Source: Betaproteobacteria bacterium (GTDB lineage: Bacteria > Pseudomonadota > Gammaproteobacteria > Burkholderiales > SG8-39). Taken from it: a stretch of 35,200 nt of DNA. Location: positions 1 through 35,200 of the forward strand of contig JANXUV010000210.1 in assembly GCA_025356085.1 (NCBI GenBank). The letters run 5' to 3'. Of the stretch, positions 28,308 to 35,200 are shown piece by piece (within the stretch, counting starts at the first letter, position 1; every line of letters begins with the position of its first letter). The translations under genes were made by a program, and so were the position numbers. Below the pieces are notes generated by a model. It searched no databases, was not told the DNA's origin, and was given only the letters and a program-made list of their open reading frames with translations.

Positions 28308-29420
28308 ATGCGCCGAATGAAAATGCTGATCGCCGGCGCTGGGCCGGCCGGCCTGTATCTCGCCTACCTGGTGAAGCGCCAGCTGCCCGGCTGGGAGGTC
28401 CGCGTCGTCGAGCAGAACGCACGCGATTCCACCTTCGGCTTCGGGGTGGTGTTCTCCGAGCGCGCGCTCGAATTTCTGCGCGCCGACGATCCGGACACCT
28501 ACGACCGGATCACGCCTGCCATGGAAGCGTGGACCGACATCACGGTCGTGCATCGCCGCACGCCGGTGGTCATCGACGGCATCGGCTTCTCGGCGATCGG
28601 ACGGTTGAAGTTCCTGCGGCTGCTGCGCAGCCAGCTGGAGAGTGCGGGGGTTGCGGTTGAATTTGAGAAAAACATCAAGTCGGAAAACCTGAAAGAGCAT
28701 GATCTCGTCGTCGCGGCGGACGGCGCAAATTCCTTCGTGAGAAGTACCGCCGATTTCGGCACCGCGATCATGCCGCTCAGCAACAAGTTCGCCTGGTTCG
28801 GCACCAGCCGGCCGTTCGAAACGCTGACGCAGACCTTCGTGCAGAACGAGGCGGGCACGTTCAACGCGCATCACTACCGGCATTCACCTTCGATGAGCAC
28901 CTTTGTGTTCGAGTGCGACGCGCCAACCTGGGTGCGAGCCGGCTTCGAGCGCATGGACGAGGCAGCGACCCTCAAGTACTGCGAGCGGGTTTTTGCCGAC
29001 GCGCTGCAAGGCCGCCCGCTGGTGTCCAACAAGTCGATCTGGCGCAACTTTCCGAAGGTCCGAAACGCGCGCTGGTCGGCGGGCAACACGGTATTGATCG
29101 GTGATGCGCAGCGCACCGCGCATTTCTCCATCGGCTCCGGGACACGGCTGGCGATGGAGGACGCGATCGCGCTGGCGAAGGCGTTGCGAGATTCCCGCGA
29201 TGACGTGCCGGCAGCGCTGGCCGCGTTCGAGGTCGCGCGGCGGCCGATCGTGGAGAAGCTGGTCGCGGCGGCTGATGCGAGCGCCTACTGGTACGAGAAC
29301 TTTCCGGAGCACATGCGGCTCGCGCCGCGCGATTTCGCCTGGAGCTACATCCAGAGGAGCGGGCGCATCGATCCCGAGAGGTTGCGCAGAATCGCGCCGA
29401 AGTTCACTACTCCGGATTGA
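28308..29420 (+). CDS. FAD-dependent monooxygenase, salicylyl-CoA 5-hydroxylase-like
   Basis: This 370-residue protein is a class A flavoprotein monooxygenase: GAGPAGLYLAY (Rossmann GxGxxG at residues 10-15), HDLVVAADGANSFVR, and GNTVLIGDAQRTAHFSIGSG. The VVEQNARDSTFGFGVVFSER segment is typical of the salicylyl-CoA 5-hydroxylase and 2-aminobenzoyl-CoA monooxygenase N-terminal domain rather than free-acid hydroxylases. It lacks the C-terminal oxidoreductase domain seen in bifunctional members. The start may be ATG 28308, right after the lysR stop, or ATG 28317. Its end overlaps the convergent binding-protein gene by 14 bases. Hydroxylation of an aroyl-CoA ester is inferred from similarity. Confidence 0.82.
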   Translation: MRRMKMLIAGAGPAGLYLAYLVKRQLPGWEVRVVEQNARDSTFGFGVVFSERALEFLRADDPDTYDRITPAMEAWTDITVVHRRTPVVIDGIGFSAIGRLKFLRLLRSQLESAGVAVEFEKNIKSENLKEHDLVVAADGANSFVRSTADFGTAIMPLSNKFAWFGTSRPFETLTQTFVQNEAGTFNAHHYRHSPSMSTFVFECDAPTWVRAGFERMDEAATLKYCERVFADALQGRPLVSNKSIWRNFPKVRNARWSAGNTVLIGDAQRTAHFSIGSGTRLAMEDAIALAKALRDSRDDVPAALAAFEVARRPIVEKLVAAADASAYWYENFPEHMRLAPRDFAWSYIQRSGRIDPERLRRIAPKFTTPD

Positions 29421-30387
29421 CGCCCGCAGCCTTGATGATCTCGACCCACCTGGGGTAATCGGCTTTGTAATTCCGCGCGAATTCCTCGGGCGTATTGCCG
29501 AGCGGTTCAAACCCCAATTCGATCCAGCGCGCAGTGACGTCGGGAAGCCGGGTGATTTCCCGCAACGCCGCCGAAATCTCGTTGACAATCGGCCTGGGCG
29601 TCTTGGCCGGCGCGTACGTGCCTACCCAGCTGTCGAGATCGAAGCCCTTGAAACCCAGCTCCGTGAGCAGCGGCATGCCGGGCAGCGCCTGAATCCGCCG
29701 CGATCCGGTGAGTCCCAGCACCTTGATCTTGCTCGAGCGGAGAAGGTTGCGCGCCGAGCCGGGATTGGCCCAGGCGACGTCAAGTGAGCCGCCGAGCATA
29801 TCCAAATGCGCGGTGGCTTCCGCCTTGTAGGGAACGTGCACCAGCTTGGCGCCTGTCTGCCTCGCGAGCAGCTCGCCCATCAGGTGCGCGCCCGAGCCAG
29901 TGCCCCAGGTGCCGTAGCTGATGCCTTCCGGCTTCGTCTTCGAATACGCAATCAGCTCCCGCACATCGTTATAGGGCGCCGAAGCCGGCGCAATGATCGC
30001 CGGCCCGCCCGTGGCGAGCTGTGACAGCGGTTCGAAGTCCCTGACCGGATCGTAGGGAAGGTTCTTCTGCAGCACCACGTTGTTGATTTGCGTGAGCGAC
30101 AGAGTGAAGAGGAAGGTATAGCCGTCGGGCGGGGCTTTGGCGACGAAATCGGCGGCAATGGTTCCGCTTGCTCCGGGCTTGGCTTCGATCAATATCGTCT
30201 GCTTCCATCGTTCGCGCAGCTTCTCACCGTACAGACGCGCAATACCGTCAATGACGCCTCCCGGCACGCCGAACGGGATGATGCGAACTGGCCGGCTGGG
30301 AAAATTTTCGGCCTGGGCCATCGCGGCGAACGCGGCGCAAAGCGCGGCGGCTGAAAAAAACAAACTGGCGATCCTGGATTGCCCCAT
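29407..30387 (-). CDS. Bug/TctC-family periplasmic binding protein
   Basis: This 326-residue protein has a signal peptide (MGQSRIASLFFSAAALCAAF, cleaved near MAQA-EN) and the Bug fold features FPSRPVRIIPFGVPGGVIDG, EAKPGASGTIAADFVAKAPP and LPYDPVRDFEPLSQLATG. Bug proteins bind small carboxylates or aromatic acids and are very numerous in Burkholderiales; many have no matching permease nearby, and none is seen here. It begins 6 bases after the Rieske gene stop, so it probably shares the MarR-controlled transcript and may deliver or sense the Rieske substrate. Confidence 0.9.
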   Translation of the reverse strand: MGQSRIASLFFSAAALCAAFAAMAQAENFPSRPVRIIPFGVPGGVIDGIARLYGEKLRERWKQTILIEAKPGASGTIAADFVAKAPPDGYTFLFTLSLTQINNVVLQKNLPYDPVRDFEPLSQLATGGPAIIAPASAPYNDVRELIAYSKTKPEGISYGTWGTGSGAHLMGELLARQTGAKLVHVPYKAEATAHLDMLGGSLDVAWANPGSARNLLRSSKIKVLGLTGSRRIQALPGMPLLTELGFKGFDLDSWVGTYAPAKTPRPIVNEISAALREITRLPDVTARWIELGFEPLGNTPEEFARNYKADYPRWVEIIKAAGVNPE

Positions 30388-30393
30388 GGCGGG

Positions 30394-31596
30394 CTACCTT
30401 TCCGCTATGCGCTGACCGGCCTCGAGCCGGACATACGCCGATGCCTGATCGAAGTGCACCCCGATCGGGTCCTGCTCTTTCGCGATGGCCTCCAGCTGGG
30501 TCGCCAGCAGCCGCCGCAACATCGCGATGCCGCGATCGCTGGTCCGGAGGTGTTCCTCGGAGTGAAAGGTGATCGGTCCCTGGCCAGTCTGCGCTTCCCA
30601 GTCGTTGGGCGTCGCGCGCCGCTCTTCGGGCGTCATCTCCCGCCGGTCCTTTCGGAAGGCCGCGTCCGGGGCGCGCGGCAGCAGGACGCCCTTTTCCTTC
30701 ACCCGGCCGGCGGTATAGATGCGGTAGTGCGTGTCGTCGATCGGGATCGTCCAGCCGATGCTTTCGACCTTGCCGTAGCTGCCGACGAAAGGATTCGGCA
30801 CGATCCGCAGCGTGGGCAGCACGACTTCGGTGACGCGATGCATGACCTTGCCGCCGTCGAGCTTTCGGGTGCTGGAAGACTTCACCCCGCGGGGGGTGAG
30901 TTCGAAATCTACTTCTGGCATCAGGTTCATCGCGGGGACGAACTGCGTTCCGCTGAACGTGCCGTGCAGGATGGGCACGTGATAGGGATCCATGACGTTC
31001 TCAAAATGCTGCAGCCAGTTGCAGGGCGCGACGGCGCCGCCGCCCGATCCGATGCTGGTGTCGTCGACGTCGATGAACTCTCCTTCGCCGAGTTCCTCGA
31101 GCGCGTCGAAGCGTGGCAGCACCGGTTTCTTCTCCGGCGGGCCCATATAGGCGAATACCAGGCCATAGCGTTCTTCCACCGGGTACCAGGGTTGGCGGAC
31201 GCGATCGCGGGTTTTGGCGCCGTTTTCCGGCTCGCAGGGTTGGTCGAGGCAGCGGCCTTCGACGTCGTACAGCCAGCCGTGGTAGCAGCAGCGGATGCCG
31301 CGCTCCTCTACCTTGCCGTAATACAGAGTGGTGCCCCGGTGGCAGCAGCGCGACCAGACCAGGCCCGGGCGGCCGGCGCCGTCGCGGAACAGGACCAGGT
31401 CCTCGCCGAGCAAGCGCACTTCGCGCGGCGTGCCGGTGGCGTGGCTGCTCAGGCCCACGGGATGCCAGTAGCGCCGCAGCAGCTCGCCCATCGGCGTGCC
31501 GCGCCCGACCTCGGTGAGTTCGGTCTTGTAGGCGGATGGCTTGCGCTCGTACGCCGTGCCCTGGTCGAGCGTCCGCTCATGTGTCTGGGATTCCAT
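30394..31596 (-). CDS. Rieske aromatic-ring oxygenase, phthalate 4,5-dioxygenase type
   Basis: This 400-residue protein has a Rieske [2Fe-2S] site with Cys84, His86 (CCH), Cys103 and His106 (CCYHGW), and a mononuclear iron site NVMDPYHVPILHGT with Asp203, His206 and His211. The segment GRGTPMGELLRRYWHPVGLS and RLLGEDLVLFRD resemble phthalate 4,5-dioxygenase oxygenase subunits and related O-demethylases. Such enzymes hydroxylate rings or demethylate aryl ethers using electrons from a separate reductase, which is not in the window. The ATG at 31596 has GGAGG just upstream; the frame remains open above it. The substrate cannot be told from sequence. Confidence 0.88.
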   Translation of the reverse strand: MESQTHERTLDQGTAYERKPSAYKTELTEVGRGTPMGELLRRYWHPVGLSSHATGTPREVRLLGEDLVLFRDGAGRPGLVWSRCCHRGTTLYYGKVEERGIRCCYHGWLYDVEGRCLDQPCEPENGAKTRDRVRQPWYPVEERYGLVFAYMGPPEKKPVLPRFDALEELGEGEFIDVDDTSIGSGGGAVAPCNWLQHFENVMDPYHVPILHGTFSGTQFVPAMNLMPEVDFELTPRGVKSSSTRKLDGGKVMHRVTEVVLPTLRIVPNPFVGSYGKVESIGWTIPIDDTHYRIYTAGRVKEKGVLLPRAPDAAFRKDRREMTPEERRATPNDWEAQTGQGPITFHSEEHLRTSDRGIAMLRRLLATQLEAIAKEQDPIGVHFDQASAYVRLEAGQRIAER

Positions 31597-31625
31597 TCCA
31601 CCTCCTGCGGCCGGGTTCGGAATAT

Positions 31626-31661
31626 AGTTCACTTTGTAAACTTTAGCTGCCCGGGTGTCAA
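31626..31661 (-). promoter_or_regulatory. Rieske gene promoter overlapped by MarR-type palindrome
   Basis: On the minus strand TTGACA (plus 31656-31661) and TACAAA (plus 31633-31638) are separated by 17 bases. A near-perfect inverted repeat AGTTCAC (31626-31632), TTT, GTAAACT (31636-31642) covers the -10 element. A 17-base palindrome in a divergent marR intergenic region is the usual place for a MarR repressor site. The -35 also overlaps the possible GTG start of marR. Confidence 0.65.
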
Positions 31662-32116
31662 TCAATCCGATGGATACGACCACCAACAGGCTGTTATCGG
31701 GAAAACTGGTGCAGCTCGGCAACCTGCTGCTGCGCTCCGCCTCAGGCCGTTATCGCAGCCGTTTCGGCCTGCGCAACGAGGAGTGGCGGATCCTCGCCCT
31801 GCTGGGATCGGACGAGAGCCTGCCGCTCACCGAACTTGCGCGCCGCGCCGGCCTGCGCAAAAGCCAGCTCAGCCGCGGCGCGGCAAATTTGATCCAGAAA
31901 GGCCTGCTGTCGCGGGTCGTCAGCCGCGAGGATGCCCGCGAAGCCCGCCTGCACCTGACACGGCGCGGCCGCCGGACCCACGACGCCATCCTGGTGAGTG
32001 CCGCGCAACGCAGTGCCTATCTCGCAGGCGGGCTCGGTAAGACGGAGGTCCGCCGGCTGCTGAAGACGCTGGACTTGCTGATCCAGCGGGCGCGGGACCT
32101 GGATGCTGCCGATTAG
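31655..32116 (+). CDS. MarR-family transcriptional regulator
   Basis: This 153-residue protein has the MarR winged helix: LRNEEWRILALLGSDESLPL, ELARRAGLRKSQLSRGAANL, IQKGLLSRVVSREDAREARL and HLTRRGRRTHD. It is probably a ligand-released repressor of the divergent Rieske gene and of itself. The start is either GTG 31655 or ATG 31670 (148 residues); neither has a clear ribosome site, and the GTG lies inside the opposite promoter, so ATG 31670 is plausible. Its TAG overlaps the TAA of the convergent CoA-ligase gene. Confidence 0.88.
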   Translation: MSINPMDTTTNRLLSGKLVQLGNLLLRSASGRYRSRFGLRNEEWRILALLGSDESLPLTELARRAGLRKSQLSRGAANLIQKGLLSRVVSREDAREARLHLTRRGRRTHDAILVSAAQRSAYLAGGLGKTEVRRLLKTLDLLIQRARDLDAAD

Positions 32117-33855
32117 CCGGCGAACACCACGTCGGGCGAATTCGAGTAGAGTTTTTCCACCAGCGCGGTGCGGCGCTCCAGAACCGCGCGCTGGTTGATG
32201 TATCCCTTGTCGGTGATTTCGTTGCCGTCGATCTGTGGTGGTTCAGACATGGCAAGGAGGCGGGCCGGGTGGGTGGAGCTGCCGCCTTCCCTGGCGAGAA
32301 TGGTCAAAGCTTCTGAAAGTTTCTGCTTTATTTTTTCATTCGAAAGATCTTTTATCGCACTCGGATTCAAAAACACAAGTGCCCCGATTTCATTGCGATC
32401 GTGGCCGGTGACGACGGCGTCCTGAATGATCGGATTGCCCGCGGCGATCAGCTTCACGCGGATCGTGCCCGTGTGAACCCAGGTGCCGGTGGTGAGCTTG
32501 AAATCCTCGGCGACGCGGCCGTCGAACACCAGGCCTTTCTCGGGCGCGGCCGGATCGGCGAACTTCATCGCGTCGCCGATGCAGTAGTAGCCTTCCTCGT
32601 CGAACGCCGCCTTCGTAAGGTCGCCGCGCCGAAAGTAGCCGGGTGTCACGTTGGCGCCCTTGACGCGGACCTCGAGTTTGCCGCCGGAGGGCAGCAGCTT
32701 CAGCTCGCAGCCCGGCGCCGGGCCGCCCACCACGCCGGCGCGCTCGATTGGGTAGTGCACGCAGGAGGCCATCGGCGCCGTTTCGGTCGAACCCCAGGCC
32801 GACAGCATCGCCAGTGCGCCGCCTTTCTCAACGACTGCGAGCTTCTCCAGCCGCTCCCAAAGGTTTTGCGGCAATGCCGCTCCGGCGTAAAACACCATGT
32901 CCAGCTCGCGGAAGAAGCTGCGCCGCAGTGCGGCGTCCTGCTCCAGCATCGGCATCAGCAGGTCGAAGCCGCGCGGGACGTTGAAGTACATTGTCGGCGA
33001 GATCTCGCGCAGGTTCTTCGCCGTGGTGTCGATGAGCCCGGGCGCAGGCTTGCCTCCGTCGATGTACAGCGTGCCGCCGTTGCGCAGAATCATGTTGAAG
33101 CAGGCGTTGCCGCCGAAGGTATGGTTCCACGGCAGCCAATCCACCAGTGTGAGGGGCTTGTCCTCCACGAAGGGCCAGAGCTGCGCCCAGCTCTGCTGGT
33201 TCGAGCAGAGCATGCGGTGCGTGTTGATCACACCCTTCGGTGTGCCGGTCGAACCGGAGGTGAAGAGAATTTTCGCGATGGTGTCGGGCGTCAGGCGCGA
33301 GAATGCAACCTCCAGCGTAGAACCCGGATTGACTTCGAGCAGCCGCGTCACCGGGGTGGAGGTCGCGCCGATGGCCGCGAGCGCGAGCGCGAACTTCTCC
33401 GGCTCGGCCGCAAACACCAGTCCCGGCTTGAGCAGTTCGAAGATGTATTTGAGCCTGGCGAAATCCTTCGACATCAGCGAGTAAGCGGGCGAGATCGGCG
33501 CCACCGGCACGCCCACGTGCATCGCGCCGAGCGCGAGCAGCGCGTGGTCCACGCTGTTGTCCGAAAGAATGGCGACTGGCTTGTTCGCGTCCAGTCCGAG
33601 GTTGAGCAGCGCCTGGCCAATGCGCCGCGCATCGGACAGCGCATCGCGATAGCTGACGCGCCGCCAGCCTTCGCCCTTGCGCTCGGCGATGAAGGTGCGG
33701 TCTGGCGCGCGCTCGTACCAGTGCAGCAGCCAGTCGCCGACTGCGCGCGCATAGGGTTTGAGCGGCTGCGGCGAGCGCAGGATGACGGCGCCGTCGGCCC
33801 GCTTCTCGACATTCACTTCGGCCGGCGCGTAGCGCAATCGGGTGTGCAGACGCAT
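32113..33855 (-). CDS. Acyl-CoA synthetase, feruloyl-CoA synthetase-like
   Basis: This 580-residue adenylate-forming enzyme has the P-loop LFTSGSTGTPKGVINTHRML (about 197-216), LPWNHTFGGNACFNMILRNG, the adenine-binding AWGSTETAPM, and the C-terminal lysine in GNEITDKGYINQ. The pattern around INTHRML and WNHTFGGN is characteristic of feruloyl-CoA synthetases and relatives that activate aryl acids with ATP and CoA. The ATG at 33855 follows GGGAGAAG; the frame is open above it. No enoyl-CoA hydratase/vanillin-forming partner is nearby, so another aryl acid may be the substrate. Confidence 0.87.
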   Translation of the reverse strand: MRLHTRLRYAPAEVNVEKRADGAVILRSPQPLKPYARAVGDWLLHWYERAPDRTFIAERKGEGWRRVSYRDALSDARRIGQALLNLGLDANKPVAILSDNSVDHALLALGAMHVGVPVAPISPAYSLMSKDFARLKYIFELLKPGLVFAAEPEKFALALAAIGATSTPVTRLLEVNPGSTLEVAFSRLTPDTIAKILFTSGSTGTPKGVINTHRMLCSNQQSWAQLWPFVEDKPLTLVDWLPWNHTFGGNACFNMILRNGGTLYIDGGKPAPGLIDTTAKNLREISPTMYFNVPRGFDLLMPMLEQDAALRRSFFRELDMVFYAGAALPQNLWERLEKLAVVEKGGALAMLSAWGSTETAPMASCVHYPIERAGVVGGPAPGCELKLLPSGGKLEVRVKGANVTPGYFRRGDLTKAAFDEEGYYCIGDAMKFADPAAPEKGLVFDGRVAEDFKLTTGTWVHTGTIRVKLIAAGNPIIQDAVVTGHDRNEIGALVFLNPSAIKDLSNEKIKQKLSEALTILAREGGSSTHPARLLAMSEPPQIDGNEITDKGYINQRAVLERRTALVEKLYSNSPDVVFAG

Positions 33856-33885
33856 TGAATCGCTTCTCCCTTCTATGATTTTATA

Positions 33886-34209
33886 GTGCAAGGGCACCCA
33901 CCTTTCCGAGCGGACCACATTGGCAGCCTGCTACGGCAGCGCGCGCTGCGCGATGCATTCCGGCAGCACGCTAGCGGGCAGATGCACGATAGTGCGTTCC
34001 GCGCTGCGCAGGACGACGCCATCCGCGAGGTTCTGAAGCTTCAGGAAGAATGCGGCCTGCAGGTGGCCACCGACATCGACCCCGTGCAATGCGCCATCAG
34101 CCCGCAATGCGGCTTCGCCAGCACCATGGGCGGCAATCCGGTGACAGAGGCCGACGAGCGCGCGAAGCTGCGCCTTTGCGTCGAGGCGGCGGCGAAAATC
34201 TGGAGCTAG
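33886..34209 (+). pseudogene. MetE/cobalamin-independent methionine synthase-like remnant with internal deletion
   Basis: The 107-codon frame joins two ends of one family. Residues 7-62 (FRADHIGSLLRQRALRDAFR and VLKLQEECGLQVATD) match the N-terminus of the single-domain MetE-like proteins of about 370 residues, and residues 71-107 (ISPQCGFASTMGGNPVTEAD) match their C-terminus, including the zinc-ligand Cys75. The middle of the barrel, with the other zinc ligands, is missing. The join lies near 34065-34095 and keeps the frame. The start would be GTG 33886 without a ribosome site. It is probably inactive. It converges on the MetF-like gene, sharing CTAG between stops. Confidence 0.75.
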
Positions 34210-35093
34210 GCGGAACTGCCGAGCGAAGCGATGTAGCGGTTCATCCATTTGGCGGCCGACGTGACGCCGCCAAAGGTGAACAGGTGGACACCAACCACGT
34301 TGCAGTCCGCGTGCACTGCGCAGTAGTGCGCCAGGGCGGAGAGCTGGTCGGCCGCATCGGTATGGGTCACGAGGCGCACGGCATCCATGCCTTGCGTACG
34401 CAGCGCGCGAAGTGAAGCGCTGACGCCGCAGCGCTGCGCGAAGCGCAGCAGCGCGACCGGATTGGTCGGTCCCGCCAGGCCGACGTAGATGGGAACGCCA
34501 GGCGCGCTGCGCGCCATTCCGGCGCAGTACTCGATGATGCGCGCCGGGGCGAAGGAGAACTGAGTGACGACGTAGGTTCCCAGGCCCTGCGCTGACGCGA
34601 GGGCACGTTTCTCCGCGAACGCCTTCTCGAGCACGGCGCTCGGAATGCGCGGATGGCCCTCGGGATAGCCGGGCAGTCCGATTTCGCGCAGTCCCGATGC
34701 GGCGAGCAGGCCCTCGCGGATCAACGAGGCGCCGTCGGCATAGGCACCGATCGGCACCGGTTCGTCGCCGCCGAGGATCAGCGCCTTGCGCACGCCGGCC
34801 TCGCCTGTGGCGCGCGAAAGGAAGGTCTTCAGTTCGGCCCGATCCTTGATGCGGCGCGCGGCGATGTGCGGCACCGGTTCGAGCCCTGCCTCGCGCACTG
34901 CGATCAGCGTCGGCAGCGTGTCGAGCAGCTTGTGGCGCGGCAAGTGGTTGACGTAGACCGGGGTGCCCGCCGGCAGCAGCGAGGCGATTTCGCGTGCATC
35001 TTCAGGGCGACGCGCGCCCATTTCGAGCGAACCGCCGGAAACGAGCTCCGCGGCGATCGCCGGGGATTCAACCGCGCTTGCGGGAGACGACAT
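34206..35093 (-). CDS. Methylenetetrahydrofolate reductase-like protein
   Basis: This protein of about 295 residues has the TIM-barrel pattern of MetF relatives: ELVSGGSLEMGARRPEDARE, VYVNHLPRHKLLDTL, EPVPHIAARRIKDRAEL, ALILGGDEPVP and TQFSFAPARIIEYC. MetF reduces 5,10-methylene-THF to 5-methyl-THF with FAD. It is shorter and diverged from classical MetF, so it may serve another folate reaction. The start is ATG 35093 or ATG 35102; both overlap the end of the upstream gene and neither has a strong ribosome site. A MetE-like remnant lies next to it, which supports a former methyl-transfer gene pair. Confidence 0.8.
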   Translation of the reverse strand: MSSPASAVESPAIAAELVSGGSLEMGARRPEDAREIASLLPAGTPVYVNHLPRHKLLDTLPTLIAVREAGLEPVPHIAARRIKDRAELKTFLSRATGEAGVRKALILGGDEPVPIGAYADGASLIREGLLAASGLREIGLPGYPEGHPRIPSAVLEKAFAEKRALASAQGLGTYVVTQFSFAPARIIEYCAGMARSAPGVPIYVGLAGPTNPVALLRFAQRCGVSASLRALRTQGMDAVRLVTHTDAADQLSALAHYCAVHADCNVVGVHLFTFGGVTSAAKWMNRYIASLGSSA

Positions 35094-35200
35094 AGGATTC
35101 ATCCAGGAACCAGAGGCCGCCATGCTGCTGCAGCACTTCGCGCGTGGCATCGAGGTACTTGCGTTCGCCCACCACTTTCGCGAGGCGCTCATCGTCGATC
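35068..35200 (-). CDS. Unrecognised protein, C-terminal end (partial)
   Basis: Reading the minus strand from 35199 gives 43 codons to a TGA at 35068-35070: IDDERLAKVVGERKYLDATR, then EVLQQHGGLWFLDESYVVSR and KRG. The sequence looks like real coding DNA (helical, charged, frame open to the window edge) and its end overlaps the MetF-like start by about 25 bases, suggesting one operon. I do not recognise the family. Confidence 0.6.
   Translation of the reverse strand, partial: IDDERLAKVVGERKYLDATREVLQQHGGLWFLDESYVVSRKRG

Noticed and set aside
32401-33858. Open plus-strand frame opposite the CoA ligase gene
   Set aside because: Shadow of the ligase; the minus strand carries the P-loop and catalytic lysine of the adenylate-forming family.
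33873-33886. CTAT...ATAG inverted repeat and TATAAA upstream of the CoA ligase
   Set aside because: The stem is only four bases and no acceptable -35 lies 16-18 bases upstream, so I do not list a promoter.

Overview
The window looks like chromosomal DNA from a GC-rich betaproteobacterium, probably close to Burkholderiales. This rests on the tuf-S10-spc-alpha ribosomal gene order, the sequence character of the ribosomal proteins, the presence of a Bug/TctC-type binding protein, and several aromatic-acid catabolic genes. I cannot fix the genus. No tRNA, rRNA, CRISPR array or insertion sequence was recognised, and no stretch over 300 bases lacks a gene.

Positions 1-14423 (+ strand) hold the end of tuf, then the S10 operon ([44 protein letters not shown]). 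A clear intrinsic terminator follows. Next come the spc operon (rplN-rplX-rplE-rpsN-rpsH-rplF-rplR-rpsE-rpmD-rplO-secY-rpmJ), a good sigma70-type promoter, and the alpha operon (rpsM-rpsK-rpsD-rpoA-rplQ). The order is canonical except that infA is absent between secY and rpmJ. Many of the ribosomal proteins carry Ala/Pro/Lys-rich tails (S19, S3, S17, L5, L15, S11, L17), and S4 has a four-cysteine putative zinc site.

Positions 14427-18913 hold a translationally coupled minus-strand operon: gentisate 1,2-dioxygenase, alpha/beta hydrolase, transglutaminase-like protein, glycerate 2-kinase. A SnoaL/NTF2-like protein is divergent from it. Positions 18910-27310 (minus) form a tight run: a TRAP transporter (dctP-dctQ-dctM), then two paralogous IorA-type 2-oxoacid:ferredoxin oxidoreductase alpha subunits and one IorB. 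A LysR regulator is divergent from dctP and shares promoter DNA with it. This suggests import of an organic, perhaps aryl-2-oxo, acid followed by oxidative decarboxylation to an acyl-CoA.

Positions 27408-34209 hold lysR, a salicylyl-CoA 5-hydroxylase-like flavoprotein monooxygenase, a Bug/TctC binding protein, a phthalate-dioxygenase-type Rieske oxygenase, its divergent MarR regulator with a palindromic operator, and a feruloyl-CoA-synthetase-like ligase. Ligase, CoA-ester hydroxylase and gentisate dioxygenase together could make a CoA-dependent route to gentisate (inference). Positions 33886-35200 hold an internally deleted MetE-like remnant, a MetF-like reductase and the end of an unrecognised gene. 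The most interesting items are the two-alpha/one-beta IOR plus TRAP cluster, the tailed ribosomal proteins, the missing infA, a possible CTG start, the likely leaderless lysR, and the MetE deletion remnant.
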